Shown here in pieces: positions 33,727 through 43,420 of a DNA stretch of 64,000 nt. Origin of the DNA: Micromonospora sp. WMMD980 (GTDB lineage: Bacteria > Actinomycetota > Actinomycetes > Mycobacteriales > Micromonosporaceae); the NCBI RefSeq assembly GCF_029626035.1, contig NZ_JARUBE010000003.1, positions 2,542,001 through 2,606,000 on the forward strand, read 5' to 3'. A program made the translations under genes and the position numbers. Position 1 is the stretch's first letter. Each line of letters opens with the position of its first letter. The notes under the pieces were generated by a model that was given only the letters and a program-made list of their open reading frames with translations, made no database searches and was not told the DNA's origin.

Positions 33727-35694
33727 ATGAGCAGCGAGATCGGCCCCGTCGACCCGGCACACCTGCGGGCCGTCCTCGACGGGCCGTGGGCCCGGGTCCG
33801 CGACGCGCACCGCGAGCACCTCGACGAACGGTTCCTGCCGGTCTACGGCGAGACCGGCGCGCAGGCACGCGAGCGGATCAGCCGCCTGCTCGGCGAACTC
33901 CCGGTCGAGCTGGGCATCGGCGGCGGCTTCCCGAAGGAGTACGGCGGCGACGCCGACGTCGGCGCGTCGATCGTCGCCATCGAGATGCTGGCCCAGGTGG
34001 ACCTGTCGCTGATGGTGAAGGCGGGCGTGCAGTGGGGCCTGTTCGGCGGTGCGGTGGCGGCCCTCGGCACCCGCCGGCACCACGACGCCTATCTGCGCGA
34101 CATCATCTCGGGTGAGCTCTTCGGGTGCTTCGCGATGACCGAGACCGGCCACGGCTCGGACGTCCAGCAACTGCGCACCACCTGCGTGTACGACCCGCGG
34201 ACGCAGACCTTCGACCTGCACACCCCGCACGAGTCGGCGCGCAAGGACTACATCGGCAACGCGGCCCGGGACGGGCGGATGGCGGTGGTCTTCGCCCAGT
34301 TGGTCGTCGACGGACGGCGGCACGGCGTGCACGCCTGGCTGGTGCCGATCCGCGACGAGCACGGCGACGCGCTGCCCGGGGTGACCATCGGCGACGCCGG
34401 GCCCAAGGCCGGACTGCTCGGCGTGGACAACGGCCGGCTCAGCTTCGACCACGTGACGGTGCCGCGCGACATGCTGCTGGACCGCTACGCCCAGGTGGCG
34501 GCGGACGGCACCTACTCCAGCCCGATCGAGAACGACTCGCGGCGCTTCTTCACCATGCTCGGCACCCTGGTCCGCGGCCGGGTGAGCGTCGGCGGCGCCG
34601 CCTCGGCGGCCACCAAGGCGGCGCTGACCATCGCGGTGCGCTACGGCGACATCCGCCGCCAGTTCGGCACGCCCGACGCCGACCGGGAGGTGCTGCTCAA
34701 CGACTACCTGGCCCACCAGCGCAAACTGCTGCCCGCGCTGGCCACCACGTACGCGCTGACCTTCGCCCAGACCGAACTGGTGACGGCGCTCAGCGAGGTG
34801 CAGGGCGGCGACGGGCCGGTCGACGAGCACCGGCAGCGGGAGCTGGAGTCCCGGGCCGCCGGCCTGAAGGCCGCGCAGACCTGGCACGCGACCCGCACCA
34901 TCCAGATGTGCCGGGAGGCGTGCGGCGGCGCCGGCTACCTGGCCGAGAACCGGCTGCCCGGCCTCAAGGCCGACACCGACGTCTTCACCACGTTCGAGGG
35001 CGACAACACGGTGCTGCTGCAGTTGGTGGCCAAGGGGCTGCTGACCGGCCACCGCGACGAGTTCGGCTCGTTGGACGGTTGGGGCCGCGCCTCCTTCGTC
35101 GCCGACCAGATCCGCGACATGGTGCTCGAACGTACCGCCGCGCGTGCGCTGATCGAGCGGCTGGTCAGCGCCGCGCCGGGCCGGGACGAGGAGGTCGCGG
35201 TCACCGACCGCGGCTGGCAGCTCACGGTCTTCGAGGACCGCGAGCGGCACCGCCTCGACGGCGCGGTACGCCGGCTGCGCAACGGCGCCGCCACGAAGAA
35301 GGACCGCCCGTTCGACATCTTCAACGACGTCCAGGACCACGTCCTCGCCGTCGCCGCCGCGCACGTCGACCGGGTGACCCTGGAGGCTTTCGTCGCCGGC
35401 ATCGACGCCACCACGGAACCGGCCGTGCGGGCACTGCTCTCCCGGGTCTGCGACCTCTACGCGCTCAGCGTCATCGAGGCCGACAAGGGCTGGCTGCTGG
35501 AGCACGGCCGGCTCACCCCGACGCGCGCCAAGGCGGTCACCGCGGTGGTGAACGGCCTGCTGAAGGAGCTGCGCCCGCGGATGCGCGGGCTGGTCGACGG
35601 ATTCGCCATCCCGGACGCCTGGCTGCACTGCGCGATCCTGCGCGAGGAACCCGACCGGCAGGAGACCATGGCCGCGCACGACGCCGCGAGCTGA
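33727..35694 (+). CDS. Acyl-CoA oxidase/dehydrogenase family protein
   Basis: 655 aa, the length of acyl-CoA oxidases rather than of the 380-aa dehydrogenases. CFAMTETGHGSDVQQLRTT is the FAD/substrate signature and TDVFTTFEGDNTVLLQLVAKGLL carries the catalytic-glutamate region typical of ACOX. It would introduce the 2,3-double bond into acyl-CoA and reduce oxygen to hydrogen peroxide. The ATG at 33727 is favoured by GAGG 5 bp upstream; an in-frame ATG at 33703 is an alternative. No other beta-oxidation gene is adjacent, so its substrate is open. Confidence 0.9.
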   Translation: MSSEIGPVDPAHLRAVLDGPWARVRDAHREHLDERFLPVYGETGAQARERISRLLGELPVELGIGGGFPKEYGGDADVGASIVAIEMLAQVDLSLMVKAGVQWGLFGGAVAALGTRRHHDAYLRDIISGELFGCFAMTETGHGSDVQQLRTTCVYDPRTQTFDLHTPHESARKDYIGNAARDGRMAVVFAQLVVDGRRHGVHAWLVPIRDEHGDALPGVTIGDAGPKAGLLGVDNGRLSFDHVTVPRDMLLDRYAQVAADGTYSSPIENDSRRFFTMLGTLVRGRVSVGGAASAATKAALTIAVRYGDIRRQFGTPDADREVLLNDYLAHQRKLLPALATTYALTFAQTELVTALSEVQGGDGPVDEHRQRELESRAAGLKAAQTWHATRTIQMCREACGGAGYLAENRLPGLKADTDVFTTFEGDNTVLLQLVAKGLLTGHRDEFGSLDGWGRASFVADQIRDMVLERTAARALIERLVSAAPGRDEEVAVTDRGWQLTVFEDRERHRLDGAVRRLRNGAATKKDRPFDIFNDVQDHVLAVAAAHVDRVTLEAFVAGIDATTEPAVRALLSRVCDLYALSVIEADKGWLLEHGRLTPTRAKAVTAVVNGLLKELRPRMRGLVDGFAIPDAWLHCAILREEPDRQETMAAHDAAS

Positions 35695-35700
35695 CCCTCG

Positions 35701-36549
35701 TCACCGGCTCACGGCGAGGCTGACCGCCCAGACCACGGCGAGGCAGGCGACGCCGGCCACCGCGGCCCAGAGCGCACACCCCGTGCCGTATGTGCGGTCG
35801 GCGGCGAGTTTACGCTCGGTCTCCGCGGGTTCCCGGCTCATCGCGAGGTAGCGGCCGGTCCTGGGCAGCGTGAGCGCGGCGAGCCCGTTGTCGAGGACCA
35901 CGGGCTGGCCGATCACGTGCAGTTCGACGCCGGCCGGCACGATCTGTTCGACCACCCACACCGCGTCCACGCGCCTCGCCGCGTCCGCCGGGACCACTCC
36001 CCGGTCGACGAGGTGCTGGAGCCACCGGCCGTTGCGGCGATGGCTGGTGGTCTCCTCGCTGACGACGGTCCGTACCGGCGTGGGACCGGCGTGCGCCACC
36101 GGCAGCCGGGTGGCCGCCCACAGCGACAGGTGGGGGTCGGTGACGGACGCCTGGAGCATCTTCGCCGTCACGGCGGCCGTGCCGGTGCCGTCGGCCACCC
36201 CGAACGGGTCGCCCGCGGATCGTTGCCAGAGGATCTCCGTCTGGGTGAGGCCGGGGTCGCCGACGCTGACGGTGGAGTAGACGGTGGTGCGGAACCACAC
36301 CGCCTCGGTGCCGGACAACGGCGCGACGACCGTCCCGTCGGGGCCGGGCACCGTCTTTCCGTACACGGCGAACCGGCGGGGCAGGCCGGTACCGGGCCGC
36401 AGCGCGGCACACGGCGAGACCGCGTGCCGGCGGACCCACCGGCGCTGGCGGCCCTCCGAAACGGCCAGGGCGAGCAGGACCGGCGCCAGCACCAGCACCG
36501 CGTACCCGAGGAAGCCGGCGACCGCGACGACGACCGTCAGGAAGGTCAC
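35701..36549 (-). CDS. Membrane protein with GIDE-like domain
   Basis: 282 aa. A hydrophobic segment near the N-terminus (VVVAVAGFLGYAVLVLAPVLL) and another at the C-terminus (ALWAAVAGVACLAVVWAVSL) flank a soluble domain that reads like the GIDE domain of bacterial proteins named after mitochondrial E3 ligases (RFAVYGKTVPGPDG, AVWFRTTVYS, ELHVIGQPVVLD). No RING finger. GTG start at 36549. It is convergent with the acyl-CoA oxidase gene (6 bp between stops). Function unknown. Confidence 0.75.
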   Translation of the reverse strand: MTFLTVVVAVAGFLGYAVLVLAPVLLALAVSEGRQRRWVRRHAVSPCAALRPGTGLPRRFAVYGKTVPGPDGTVVAPLSGTEAVWFRTTVYSTVSVGDPGLTQTEILWQRSAGDPFGVADGTGTAAVTAKMLQASVTDPHLSLWAATRLPVAHAGPTPVRTVVSEETTSHRRNGRWLQHLVDRGVVPADAARRVDAVWVVEQIVPAGVELHVIGQPVVLDNGLAALTLPRTGRYLAMSREPAETERKLAADRTYGTGCALWAAVAGVACLAVVWAVSLAVSR

Positions 36550-36723
36550 GGGGTCAGGGTAGACATCGACCGCCAGCGCGACGCCGGAGGTTTCCCCCGG
36601 CCGTGGGACGGGCCCTTCCGCCGCCTCCCGGACCTCGTCCTCGTCCCCTGCCGCCCGAGCGGATCCACACCGGCGCCGACATCCCGTGCGTGGCGGGCGG
36701 CGGGCGTCGGTAGGTTCGCTGTC

Positions 36724-37167
36724 ATGAGTGACGACACCTTCCGTTCGGTGGAGATCGAGCGCACCGGCCTGGCCAGCTACACCGTCCGCAACGCGCGCGG
36801 CGGGTCGATCTCGATGGGTTCGGGCCAGGGCGACGACTTCACGCCCGTGGAACTGCTGCTGGCCGCCATCGGCGGGTGCACCGCCGTCGACGTCGACCAC
36901 ATCACCAGCCGCCGCGCCGAGCCGGACGGCTTCTCCGTGGTGGTCAGCGGCGACAAGATCAAGGATGAGTCCGGCGGCAACCGGATGCGGAACCTCCGCG
37001 TGGAGTTCACCGTGACCTTCCCGGCGGGGCCGGACGGCGACCGGGCGCGTGAGGCGCTGCCCCGGTCACTGCGGCAGTCGCACGACCGGCTCTGCACCGT
37101 CTCCCGGACGGTCCAGCTCGGCACCCCCGTCACGGTCGTCGACGTCGCCGGCTCCATCGAGGACTGA
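36724..37167 (+). CDS. OsmC-family peroxide reductase-like protein
   Basis: 147 aa. GGCTAVDVDHI (Cys about 53) and SHDRLCTVSRTV (Cys about 125) place the two redox cysteines of OsmC/Ohr-type thiol peroxidases. It would detoxify organic or fatty-acid hydroperoxides with a thiol reductant. ATG at 36724 after a divergent intergenic region. Stand-alone gene; the nearby acyl-CoA oxidase generates peroxide, but a link is only suggestive. Confidence 0.9.
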   Translation: MSDDTFRSVEIERTGLASYTVRNARGGSISMGSGQGDDFTPVELLLAAIGGCTAVDVDHITSRRAEPDGFSVVVSGDKIKDESGGNRMRNLRVEFTVTFPAGPDGDRAREALPRSLRQSHDRLCTVSRTVQLGTPVTVVDVAGSIED

Positions 37168-37327
37168 CGCCGGCGCGTAGCTGACCACGGCCCTCGCCTG
37201 GAGCCCGGTGGCCGCGGCGACGCGGTTCACGACGCGCCGGCCGCCGGTCGAGGTGATCGGCGGCCGGGAGTGAGGCGCCCCGGAGCCAGGTGAGGAACCG
37301 GGTGCGGGCCGTGGCGGCCCGAACCCG

Positions 37328-37840
37328 TCACCTGGTCCGCTCGATCACCCCGGTCATGCCGACGCCGTTGCTCGACACCGTGCCGCTGGCCAAGAACGAG
37401 GAGGTGCCCGGGATGTTGGCCAGGGCCGGCGACGGCGTACGTCCACGCGGAGGTCACCGGTCCGGCCACCCGCCGCCGAGCTTGCCGAGCCCCGCCGTCC
37501 AGACGTCGCCGGCGCCCGCCGCGGCCACCTTGGACAGCACGTGGGACCGGTATGGCAGGCGCCGTTCCGTCCACGTCCTCCCGTCCCACCGCAGCAGCGC
37601 GTACGGCTCGCCGATCGAGTAGCCGGTGTCGGTCGACGCCTGGTAGCCGACGGCCCAGGCGTCGCCCGTTCCGATCGCGACCACGTCGGTCAACCGGCTG
37701 TCGTGGATCAGCGACGGGACCGTCGCCGTCCACGGTGACGTGGTCGCCGCCGTGCCGGAGGCCGCCGGCAGGAGCAACGCGCCCGCCGCGACCGTGACGG
37801 GCGCCGCCGCCGACAGGCCACGCCGTGTCGATGCTTCCAT
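37328..37840 (-). pseudogene. Truncated secreted beta-propeller-like protein
   Basis: The N-terminus has a signal peptide (Ala-rich core ending GTAATT) and the start of a WD/kelch-like propeller (VVAIGTGDAWAVGY, LRWDGRTWTE, VAAAGAGDVWTAG). The frame stops at 37454, but another frame between about 37440 and 37328 reads LANIPGTSSFLASG then MTGVIERTR, the usual end of such proteins. So the middle has been deleted and the frame shifted. Not functional as it stands. Confidence 0.65.
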
Positions 37841-37938
37841 GATGGTTTCCCCGCGTCGATGAACGGTCTGCAGCAGCACGTCCCACCGGCCGACCGCGCG
37901 CGCTCCGCACGACGTCCGTAACGGAGCCGTAAGGGGTC

Positions 37939-39894
37939 CTAACGGGGCACGGCCCGGAACCACGCCTCCCGGTCGCCCGGGTCGGGCCCGCGCCGGGGCA
38001 CCGACGGCGGCTCCTCCCCCACCACCGGCGCGTAGTGGTCGAACGTGGTGGTCAGGACCGCCTCGCCGCCGGTGAGGTCGGGAAGCGCGGCGACGACCCC
38101 CGGGATCCGCGCCGACGGCAGGGTGCCGCTCACCTCGAGGTAGCCGCCGGCGACGGCGGTCTCGTGGACGATCGCCCCCCGCCGGCCCAGCAACGCCATC
38201 ACCGGCTCCACCGCCTGCTGCGGCAGGTTGACGTCGAACCGCTCGATCGGCTGGCACACCCTCGTGCCGGTCACGCGGAGCGCCACGGCCACCACGACCG
38301 GGGCGAGGTTGCGGAAGTCGGCCGCCACGGTCGAGATGGACCTGTCGAACTTCTGGTGCGGCCTGCTCTGTCGCGGCCAGTACGTCGACGCCGTCATGGT
38401 GACCGTGCAGTCGGTGACCGGCCACCCGTGCGGGCCCTGGCGGCACGCCGCCCGGACACCCTCCTCGGTGGCCGCCACGAAGGCCGGCGGGAGCCGACCG
38501 GGTTCGACCCCGGCGCGGAACTCGATGCCGTGCCCGACCGGGGCGGCCTCGATGCGCAACCCCAGCCCCGCCAGGTACGGGTTGCCGCGCTCGCGCACCC
38601 GCTCCTCGGCGCCGCCGGCGCCGGCGACCCGCTCGATGCAGGCCGTGAGCGTGCCGGAGAACCGCACCCGGACGCCGTACCGGTCCGCCATCAGGGCGGC
38701 CAGCACCTCCTTCTGGACCTCGCCGTGCAGGCGGATCACCGCCTCCGACCGCTGCTCGTCGAGCCGCAGGTCCACCAGCGGGTCCTCGTCGGCCAGCTCG
38801 GCCAGGCCGGCGAACATCGCCAGGCGCTGCTCCGGTTCGACCGGCTCGACGACCGCCTGCCGGGTCGGCGGCGGGAACCGGTAGGCGTGCCGCCGCGGCG
38901 GATCCCCGATGTGCTGGCCGATCCGGGCCGGCACGCCGCGCACCGCGGCGATCTGCCCGGCGGACACCGAGGGGCGCACCTGGACCCCGTCGGGCTCGAT
39001 GACCGCGATCTGGGTCACCGTCCGCGGGCGGCTTCCGGCGAGACGCACCCGGTCCCGCACGTGCAACCGCCCGGACCACAACCGCAGCCAGGCGCGTCGA
39101 CCCTGGCCGTCCCGGTCGACGGCGAAGACCGTGCCGGCCGGCGGGCCGTCCCGCTCCTCGCCGCGCGGCAGCAGGTCGGCCAGGAGGCGGCACAGGTGTC
39201 GTACCCCGGCGCCGGTGATCGCCGAGCCGCACGCCACCGGGCTGATCTCGCCGTGGCGCACCGCGTCCCGGACCGCGCGCCGGACGTGCCGCACGCGCAC
39301 CGGCTCGTCGGTCAGCCACCGCGTCGCCACCGCGTCGTCGACCTCCGCCACGGCCGCCACCACCGGCTCCGCGTCGAGGCTGACGGCGCGTACCCGGGCC
39401 TCCCGCCCACCCTGGCCGACGACGGTGGCGAGCACGACCGGGCGCGCCCCGAGCCGCTGGCGCACCTGGGCGGTCACCCGGTCGACGTCGGCGCCGCGGC
39501 GGTCCACCTTGTTGAGGAAGAACACCGTCGGTACGCCGATGCGGCGCAACGCCCGCCAGATGGCGACGGTCTGCGGCTGGACGCCCTCCACGCTCGACAC
39601 CACGAGCACGGCGGCGTCCAGCACGGCCAGCGACCGCTCGACCTCCGCGATGAAGTCGGGGTGGCCGGGGGTGTCCAGCAGGTTGACGCGCAGGTCACCG
39701 ATCGTCATCGAGGTGACAGCGGCCCGGATGGTGATGCCGCGCCGGCGCTCCAACTCCATCGAGTCGGTCCGCGTGGTGCCGGCGTCGACGCTGCCCAGGT
39801 GGGTGACGGCGCCGGCCTCGTAGAGCAGCCGCTCGGTCAGGCTGGTCTTTCCGGCGTCAACATGGGCGACGATTCCGAGGTTCAACAAGGCCAA
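37939..39894 (-). CDS. Tetracycline-type ribosomal protection GTPase (Otr(A)/TetM-like)
   Basis: 651 aa EF-G-like GTPase that would dislodge tetracycline from the ribosome. G1 is AHVDAGKTSLTERLL (about residues 10-24), G3 DTPGHPDF, G4 NKVDRRGAD. Further EF-G-like domains follow, and ADFRNLAPVVVAVAL then GTRVCQPIERFDV match the domain IV/V region conserved in Otr(A)-type proteins. Start is TTG at 39894 with GGAG 7 bp upstream. Producer actinomycetes commonly carry chromosomal copies, so resistance may be intrinsic rather than tied to the cluster. No tetracycline-type biosynthesis genes are present. Confidence 0.9.
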   Translation of the reverse strand: MALLNLGIVAHVDAGKTSLTERLLYEAGAVTHLGSVDAGTTRTDSMELERRRGITIRAAVTSMTIGDLRVNLLDTPGHPDFIAEVERSLAVLDAAVLVVSSVEGVQPQTVAIWRALRRIGVPTVFFLNKVDRRGADVDRVTAQVRQRLGARPVVLATVVGQGGREARVRAVSLDAEPVVAAVAEVDDAVATRWLTDEPVRVRHVRRAVRDAVRHGEISPVACGSAITGAGVRHLCRLLADLLPRGEERDGPPAGTVFAVDRDGQGRRAWLRLWSGRLHVRDRVRLAGSRPRTVTQIAVIEPDGVQVRPSVSAGQIAAVRGVPARIGQHIGDPPRRHAYRFPPPTRQAVVEPVEPEQRLAMFAGLAELADEDPLVDLRLDEQRSEAVIRLHGEVQKEVLAALMADRYGVRVRFSGTLTACIERVAGAGGAEERVRERGNPYLAGLGLRIEAAPVGHGIEFRAGVEPGRLPPAFVAATEEGVRAACRQGPHGWPVTDCTVTMTASTYWPRQSRPHQKFDRSISTVAADFRNLAPVVVAVALRVTGTRVCQPIERFDVNLPQQAVEPVMALLGRRGAIVHETAVAGGYLEVSGTLPSARIPGVVAALPDLTGGEAVLTTTFDHYAPVVGEEPPSVPRRGPDPGDREAWFRAVPR

Positions 39895-40080
39895 GGCAGA
39901 ACTCCACGGTAGGACGGTCCAGGGTCCGGGGCGTGGAATCTGCTCGCATCGTCGCTCCTCGTCGTGATGGTGGTGTCGGCTCCAGGTTCACACGCCCACG
40001 GCGCCCGTCGCCACCGATTTCGGCAGGCCGCCGGGAGCCGGAACGCCGGCCGGGGGCAGCATGGCATGCGCGACCACGGA

Positions 40081-41211
40081 TCAGGGTGTCCAGCGCACGC
40101 CCGGGTTCACCCGCCCGGACCAGTCGAAGACCGCCATGTTGTCCCACTGGTTGCCGGTGCCGTCGATGTTCGCCGGGTCCCAGCCGTTGCCGCGGACCGC
40201 GTACCAGGTCGGCTCCCAGTAGAAGACGCCGACGGCGCCCGCGTTGCGGGCCGTGTTCTGCACCCAGTCGAACTCCTCGGCCTGCCCGGACCAGGTCGCG
40301 GCGATGCCGTCGCAGGTCGCGTCGCCGACGGCGTTCGGCTCGCCGTCCGCGTCGGCGCGGGTGAAGGGGTACGCGGTCTCCGCGATCACCACCGGCCGGC
40401 CGTAGCGGCCCCGCAGGTCGACGACGTTCTGGTAGAGGTTCGCCAGGCTGCCGTGCCACACGCAGTAGTAGGACAGCGCGGTGACGTCCCACTGCACGCC
40501 CTGGGCGCGGATGCCGTCGTAGAACCACCTGGCGTTGGCGTTGCTGTCGGCGTCCGCGGTGTGGATCATCACCTGGATGCCGCTGCCGCACGCCTTGGTC
40601 GCGCGGTAGCCCTCCTTCAGCAGCCCGGCCAGCGGGGCGAAGTCGTTGTCGACGACCTTGCCCTCGTTCCACAGCATCCCGACGTTGATCTCGTTGCCGA
40701 TCTGCACACTGTCCGGTGGCGTGCCCTGCCCCCGCAGGCTCGTGCAGACGTCGTAGGTGAAGGCGTACACGTCGCTGCGTAGTTGGCTCAGGCTGTGCCC
40801 GGCCCAGGCGGCCGGCTTGTCCTGCTTTCCGGGGTCGGCCCAGGTGTCGGAGTAGTGGAAGTCGACGAGCACCTTCAGGCCCTTCGCCCTGGCCACCCGC
40901 GCCTGGGCCAACAGCCGGAGCTTGTTGTTGTATCCGCTGGCCGGGTTGTTCCAGACGCGCAGCCGGACGTAGTTGACGCCGACGGATGGCAGGATGTCCA
41001 GCGGGTCGCGGGCGACGCCGCCGGCGTCGTAGTAGTGGGCACCCAGGTCCAGGCTGCGCTGCAACGAGGAGACGTCGGCACCGCGCATGGTGAGGGTGTT
41101 CGCGGCCGTGGCGGGCGCGGGCACGCCACCGAGCATCGCGGTGACGGCGAGGACGGCGGCCGTGACCGCCCCGATCAGGGCCCTGAGGTGGCGGCGCGGA
41201 CAGGTGCTCAC
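40081..41211 (-). CDS. Secreted GH53 arabinogalactan endo-beta-1,4-galactanase
   Basis: 376 aa with an N-terminal signal peptide (GTG start at 41211, AGGAG upstream; hydrophobic core AVTAAVLAVTAML, cleavage near ATA-AN). The catalytic TIM barrel has RGADVSSLQ, NYVRLRVWNNP, the acid/base in IQIGNEIN-type motif (QIGNEINVGMLW) and the nucleophile in PVVIAETAYPF. It hydrolyses beta-1,4-galactan in plant cell walls. Co-directional with the FnIII-CBM2 gene ending 22 bp upstream, so they formed an operon for polysaccharide use. Complete and likely active. Confidence 0.92.
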   Translation of the reverse strand: MSTCPRRHLRALIGAVTAAVLAVTAMLGGVPAPATAANTLTMRGADVSSLQRSLDLGAHYYDAGGVARDPLDILPSVGVNYVRLRVWNNPASGYNNKLRLLAQARVARAKGLKVLVDFHYSDTWADPGKQDKPAAWAGHSLSQLRSDVYAFTYDVCTSLRGQGTPPDSVQIGNEINVGMLWNEGKVVDNDFAPLAGLLKEGYRATKACGSGIQVMIHTADADSNANARWFYDGIRAQGVQWDVTALSYYCVWHGSLANLYQNVVDLRGRYGRPVVIAETAYPFTRADADGEPNAVGDATCDGIAATWSGQAEEFDWVQNTARNAGAVGVFYWEPTWYAVRGNGWDPANIDGTGNQWDNMAVFDWSGRVNPGVRWTP

Positions 41212-41233
41212 GGGACTCCTTCGCTGCCGTCGT

Positions 41234-42420
41234 TCAGTCCACGGCACAGACGGCGCCGTTCAGCGAGAAGCCGGTCGGCGGCGCGTCGTCGGCGTTCCAC
41301 CGTCCCTGGACGCCGAAGGTCGCCGAGCCGTCGGGCGCGAGGACGCGGTTCCAGTCGACGTCACGGGCGGTGACGCCGGCGCCGGTCTGGGCGAGGACGG
41401 CGTTCCAGCCCGACGTGACCTGCTGGTCGCCGGGGAAGGCGAAGGTGACGGTCCAGCCGTCGATCGGCGCCGTGCCGGTGTTCCGGACCGTCACGGTGGC
41501 CACGAACCCGCCCTGCCACTCGGACTGGTTGCGGTAGGTCACCCGGCAGGTCGACGGCGGCGGGGGCGTCGGCGTGGAGGTCGTGGGCAGGGTGACCGTG
41601 TCGGACGCGATCGACACGTTGCCCGCCGCGTCCCGGGCCCGGACGTAGTACAGGTTGCGCAGCGGCGTCGGCGGGGGCAGCGCCACCGTGTACGTCGTGC
41701 CCGGCACGGTGGCGACGAGCGTCGAAGTGAACCAGCCGTCGAAGCGGTAGACCTGGTAGCCGAGCACGCCGACGTCGTCTGTCGACGGCGACCAGGACAG
41801 CGTGGCGGTCGAGGCGGTCACCCCGCCGACCGTCAGGTTCCGCGGCGCGCTCGGCGGGGTGGTGTCCGGGCCGGTGTCCGTCACCGGGGTGACGACGGTG
41901 AGCGTGTCCGTCGAGGCCGAGCGGTGTCCGAGGCTGTCCCGGGCGGTCACCCGGAAGGAGTACTGCCGGCCCGGCTGCAGGTAGTTGGTGATCGTGGTGC
42001 CGGTGACGTTCCCGACGGCGGCGCTGTAGATGACGTCGTCGAACGCCTGGTAGTAGGTGATGTCGTAGCCGACGACGGCGCAGCAGCCGGGCCTGGCGGC
42101 CGTCCAGCCGAGCGTGACCGATCCGGTCCGGACCTCGACGGCGGTCAGGTCGGTGGGCGCGCTCGGCGGGAACGGCGAGGTGTTCGGCGTGCTGAGCGAC
42201 ACGGTCGGCACCGGCGGCGGGGTTCCGGTCGGCTCCGCGGCGACCGTCGCGACCCCGTCGGGCGCCGGGGCGACGGCGGGGTACGCGGCCCGGCGGGGCC
42301 CGCGCCGGCGGCCGGGGTGATGCCCAGCGCGGCGCCGAACACCGCCGTCGACAGCGCGACGGCGGCGAGCGGGCCGGGGCGCGGGCGGCGCGACGGCGAG
42401 GACGGGGAGACGCCTGTCAT
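41234..42420 (-). pseudogene. Frameshifted secreted FnIII-FnIII-CBM2 protein
   Basis: The signal peptide (ATG at 42420; core AAVALSTAVFGAALG) is encoded in one frame, while everything from about 42290 onward (Pro-rich linker, two fibronectin type III domains, CBM2 with WQGGFVATVTV and GWTVTFAFPG) is in another. A single-base indel in a GC run near 42290-42310 explains it. No catalytic domain exists, so it was a carbohydrate-binding accessory protein for the neighbouring galactanase. A sequencing error would restore it. Confidence 0.7.
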
Positions 42421-42621
42421 CCCTCGACGATGACGCGAGATATCGATGATCGACAATGTGTCTCACGCCTCGGTCGACGCGCCGGAAGCACCGTCACCTT
42501 TTCGGGAGCTGTCCGGCATGGTGCGCGGCGTGGTGGGAATTGAGCTGATCGTGTCGCTGTCGTACGTGGCTCCCACCCACGCCGTGCGGTCGCGGGCCGG
42601 CCAGGTTGGCGGAGCGGACCG

Positions 42622-43233
42622 GTGAGCCCGTTCCGCGTGCTCACCGACCTGGTCGGCCAGTACGGCTACCCGGGACTCGCACTGCTCGTCGGCGTGGAGG
42701 GCTTCGGTGTGCCGGCCCCCGGGCAGACCGCGATCGTCCTCGCCGCCGGCTACGCCGCCCACGGCCGGCTGACCGTGGTCGGGGTGGCGACCACCGCGTT
42801 CCTGGCCGCCGTGATCGGCGACAGCATCGGCTACCTGATCGGCCGCTACGGTGGCCGCCGGCTCGTCCTGCGCCACGGCCGCCGCCTGCGTCTCGACCCC
42901 GACCGGTTCGCCCGCCTGGAGTCGGTGATGAACCGGCACGGCCCGAAGCTCGTGGCCGCCGCCCGCTTCGTCGACGGGCTCCGACAGTTCAACGGCGTGG
43001 TCGCCGGCACGACGGGCATGCCCTGGCGGCGCTTCGTGACCTGGAACGCCCTCGGCGCCGCCGCCTGGGTCGGGCTGTGGGCCACCGTCGGTTACCTGGC
43101 CGGTGACCACCAGCGGGCCCTCGTCGTGGACCTGCACCGGTTCCAGTGGTATCTGATCGCCGCCGCGGTCGTCCTCACGCTGACCGGTGTCGGATGGCGG
43201 CTGACGCGGCGATCGGGCCGCCCCGGCCCCTAG
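42622..43233 (+). CDS. DedA-family membrane protein
   Basis: 203 aa with 4-5 hydrophobic segments. EGFGVPAPGQTAIVLAA and ARFVDGLRQFNGVVAGT-type motifs (the conserved Glu and the R-x-x-P-like loop region) mark the DedA/VTT family, implicated in lipid scrambling and membrane homeostasis. GTG start at 42622 with GGAG upstream. Lies alone between the polysaccharide genes and the polyketide cluster edge. Confidence 0.88.
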   Translation: MSPFRVLTDLVGQYGYPGLALLVGVEGFGVPAPGQTAIVLAAGYAAHGRLTVVGVATTAFLAAVIGDSIGYLIGRYGGRRLVLRHGRRLRLDPDRFARLESVMNRHGPKLVAAARFVDGLRQFNGVVAGTTGMPWRRFVTWNALGAAAWVGLWATVGYLAGDHQRALVVDLHRFQWYLIAAAVVLTLTGVGWRLTRRSGRPGP

Positions 43234-43420
43234 CCGGCGGCGGCACGCCCTTAGCCCGGTAGCGGCGGCCCGTGAATGACCCGCGCCACGTTCCCCGGTG
43301 CCACCAGCGTCGATAGTGTCGAGTCGTGACACCTGTCAGCATGCTCCCGCAGCCGCCGCACCCTCGTGCCGGCCGGCGGGACGCTGACCCCGGAACCGTT
43401 TCTCCGGCGCGGAGGAAGCC

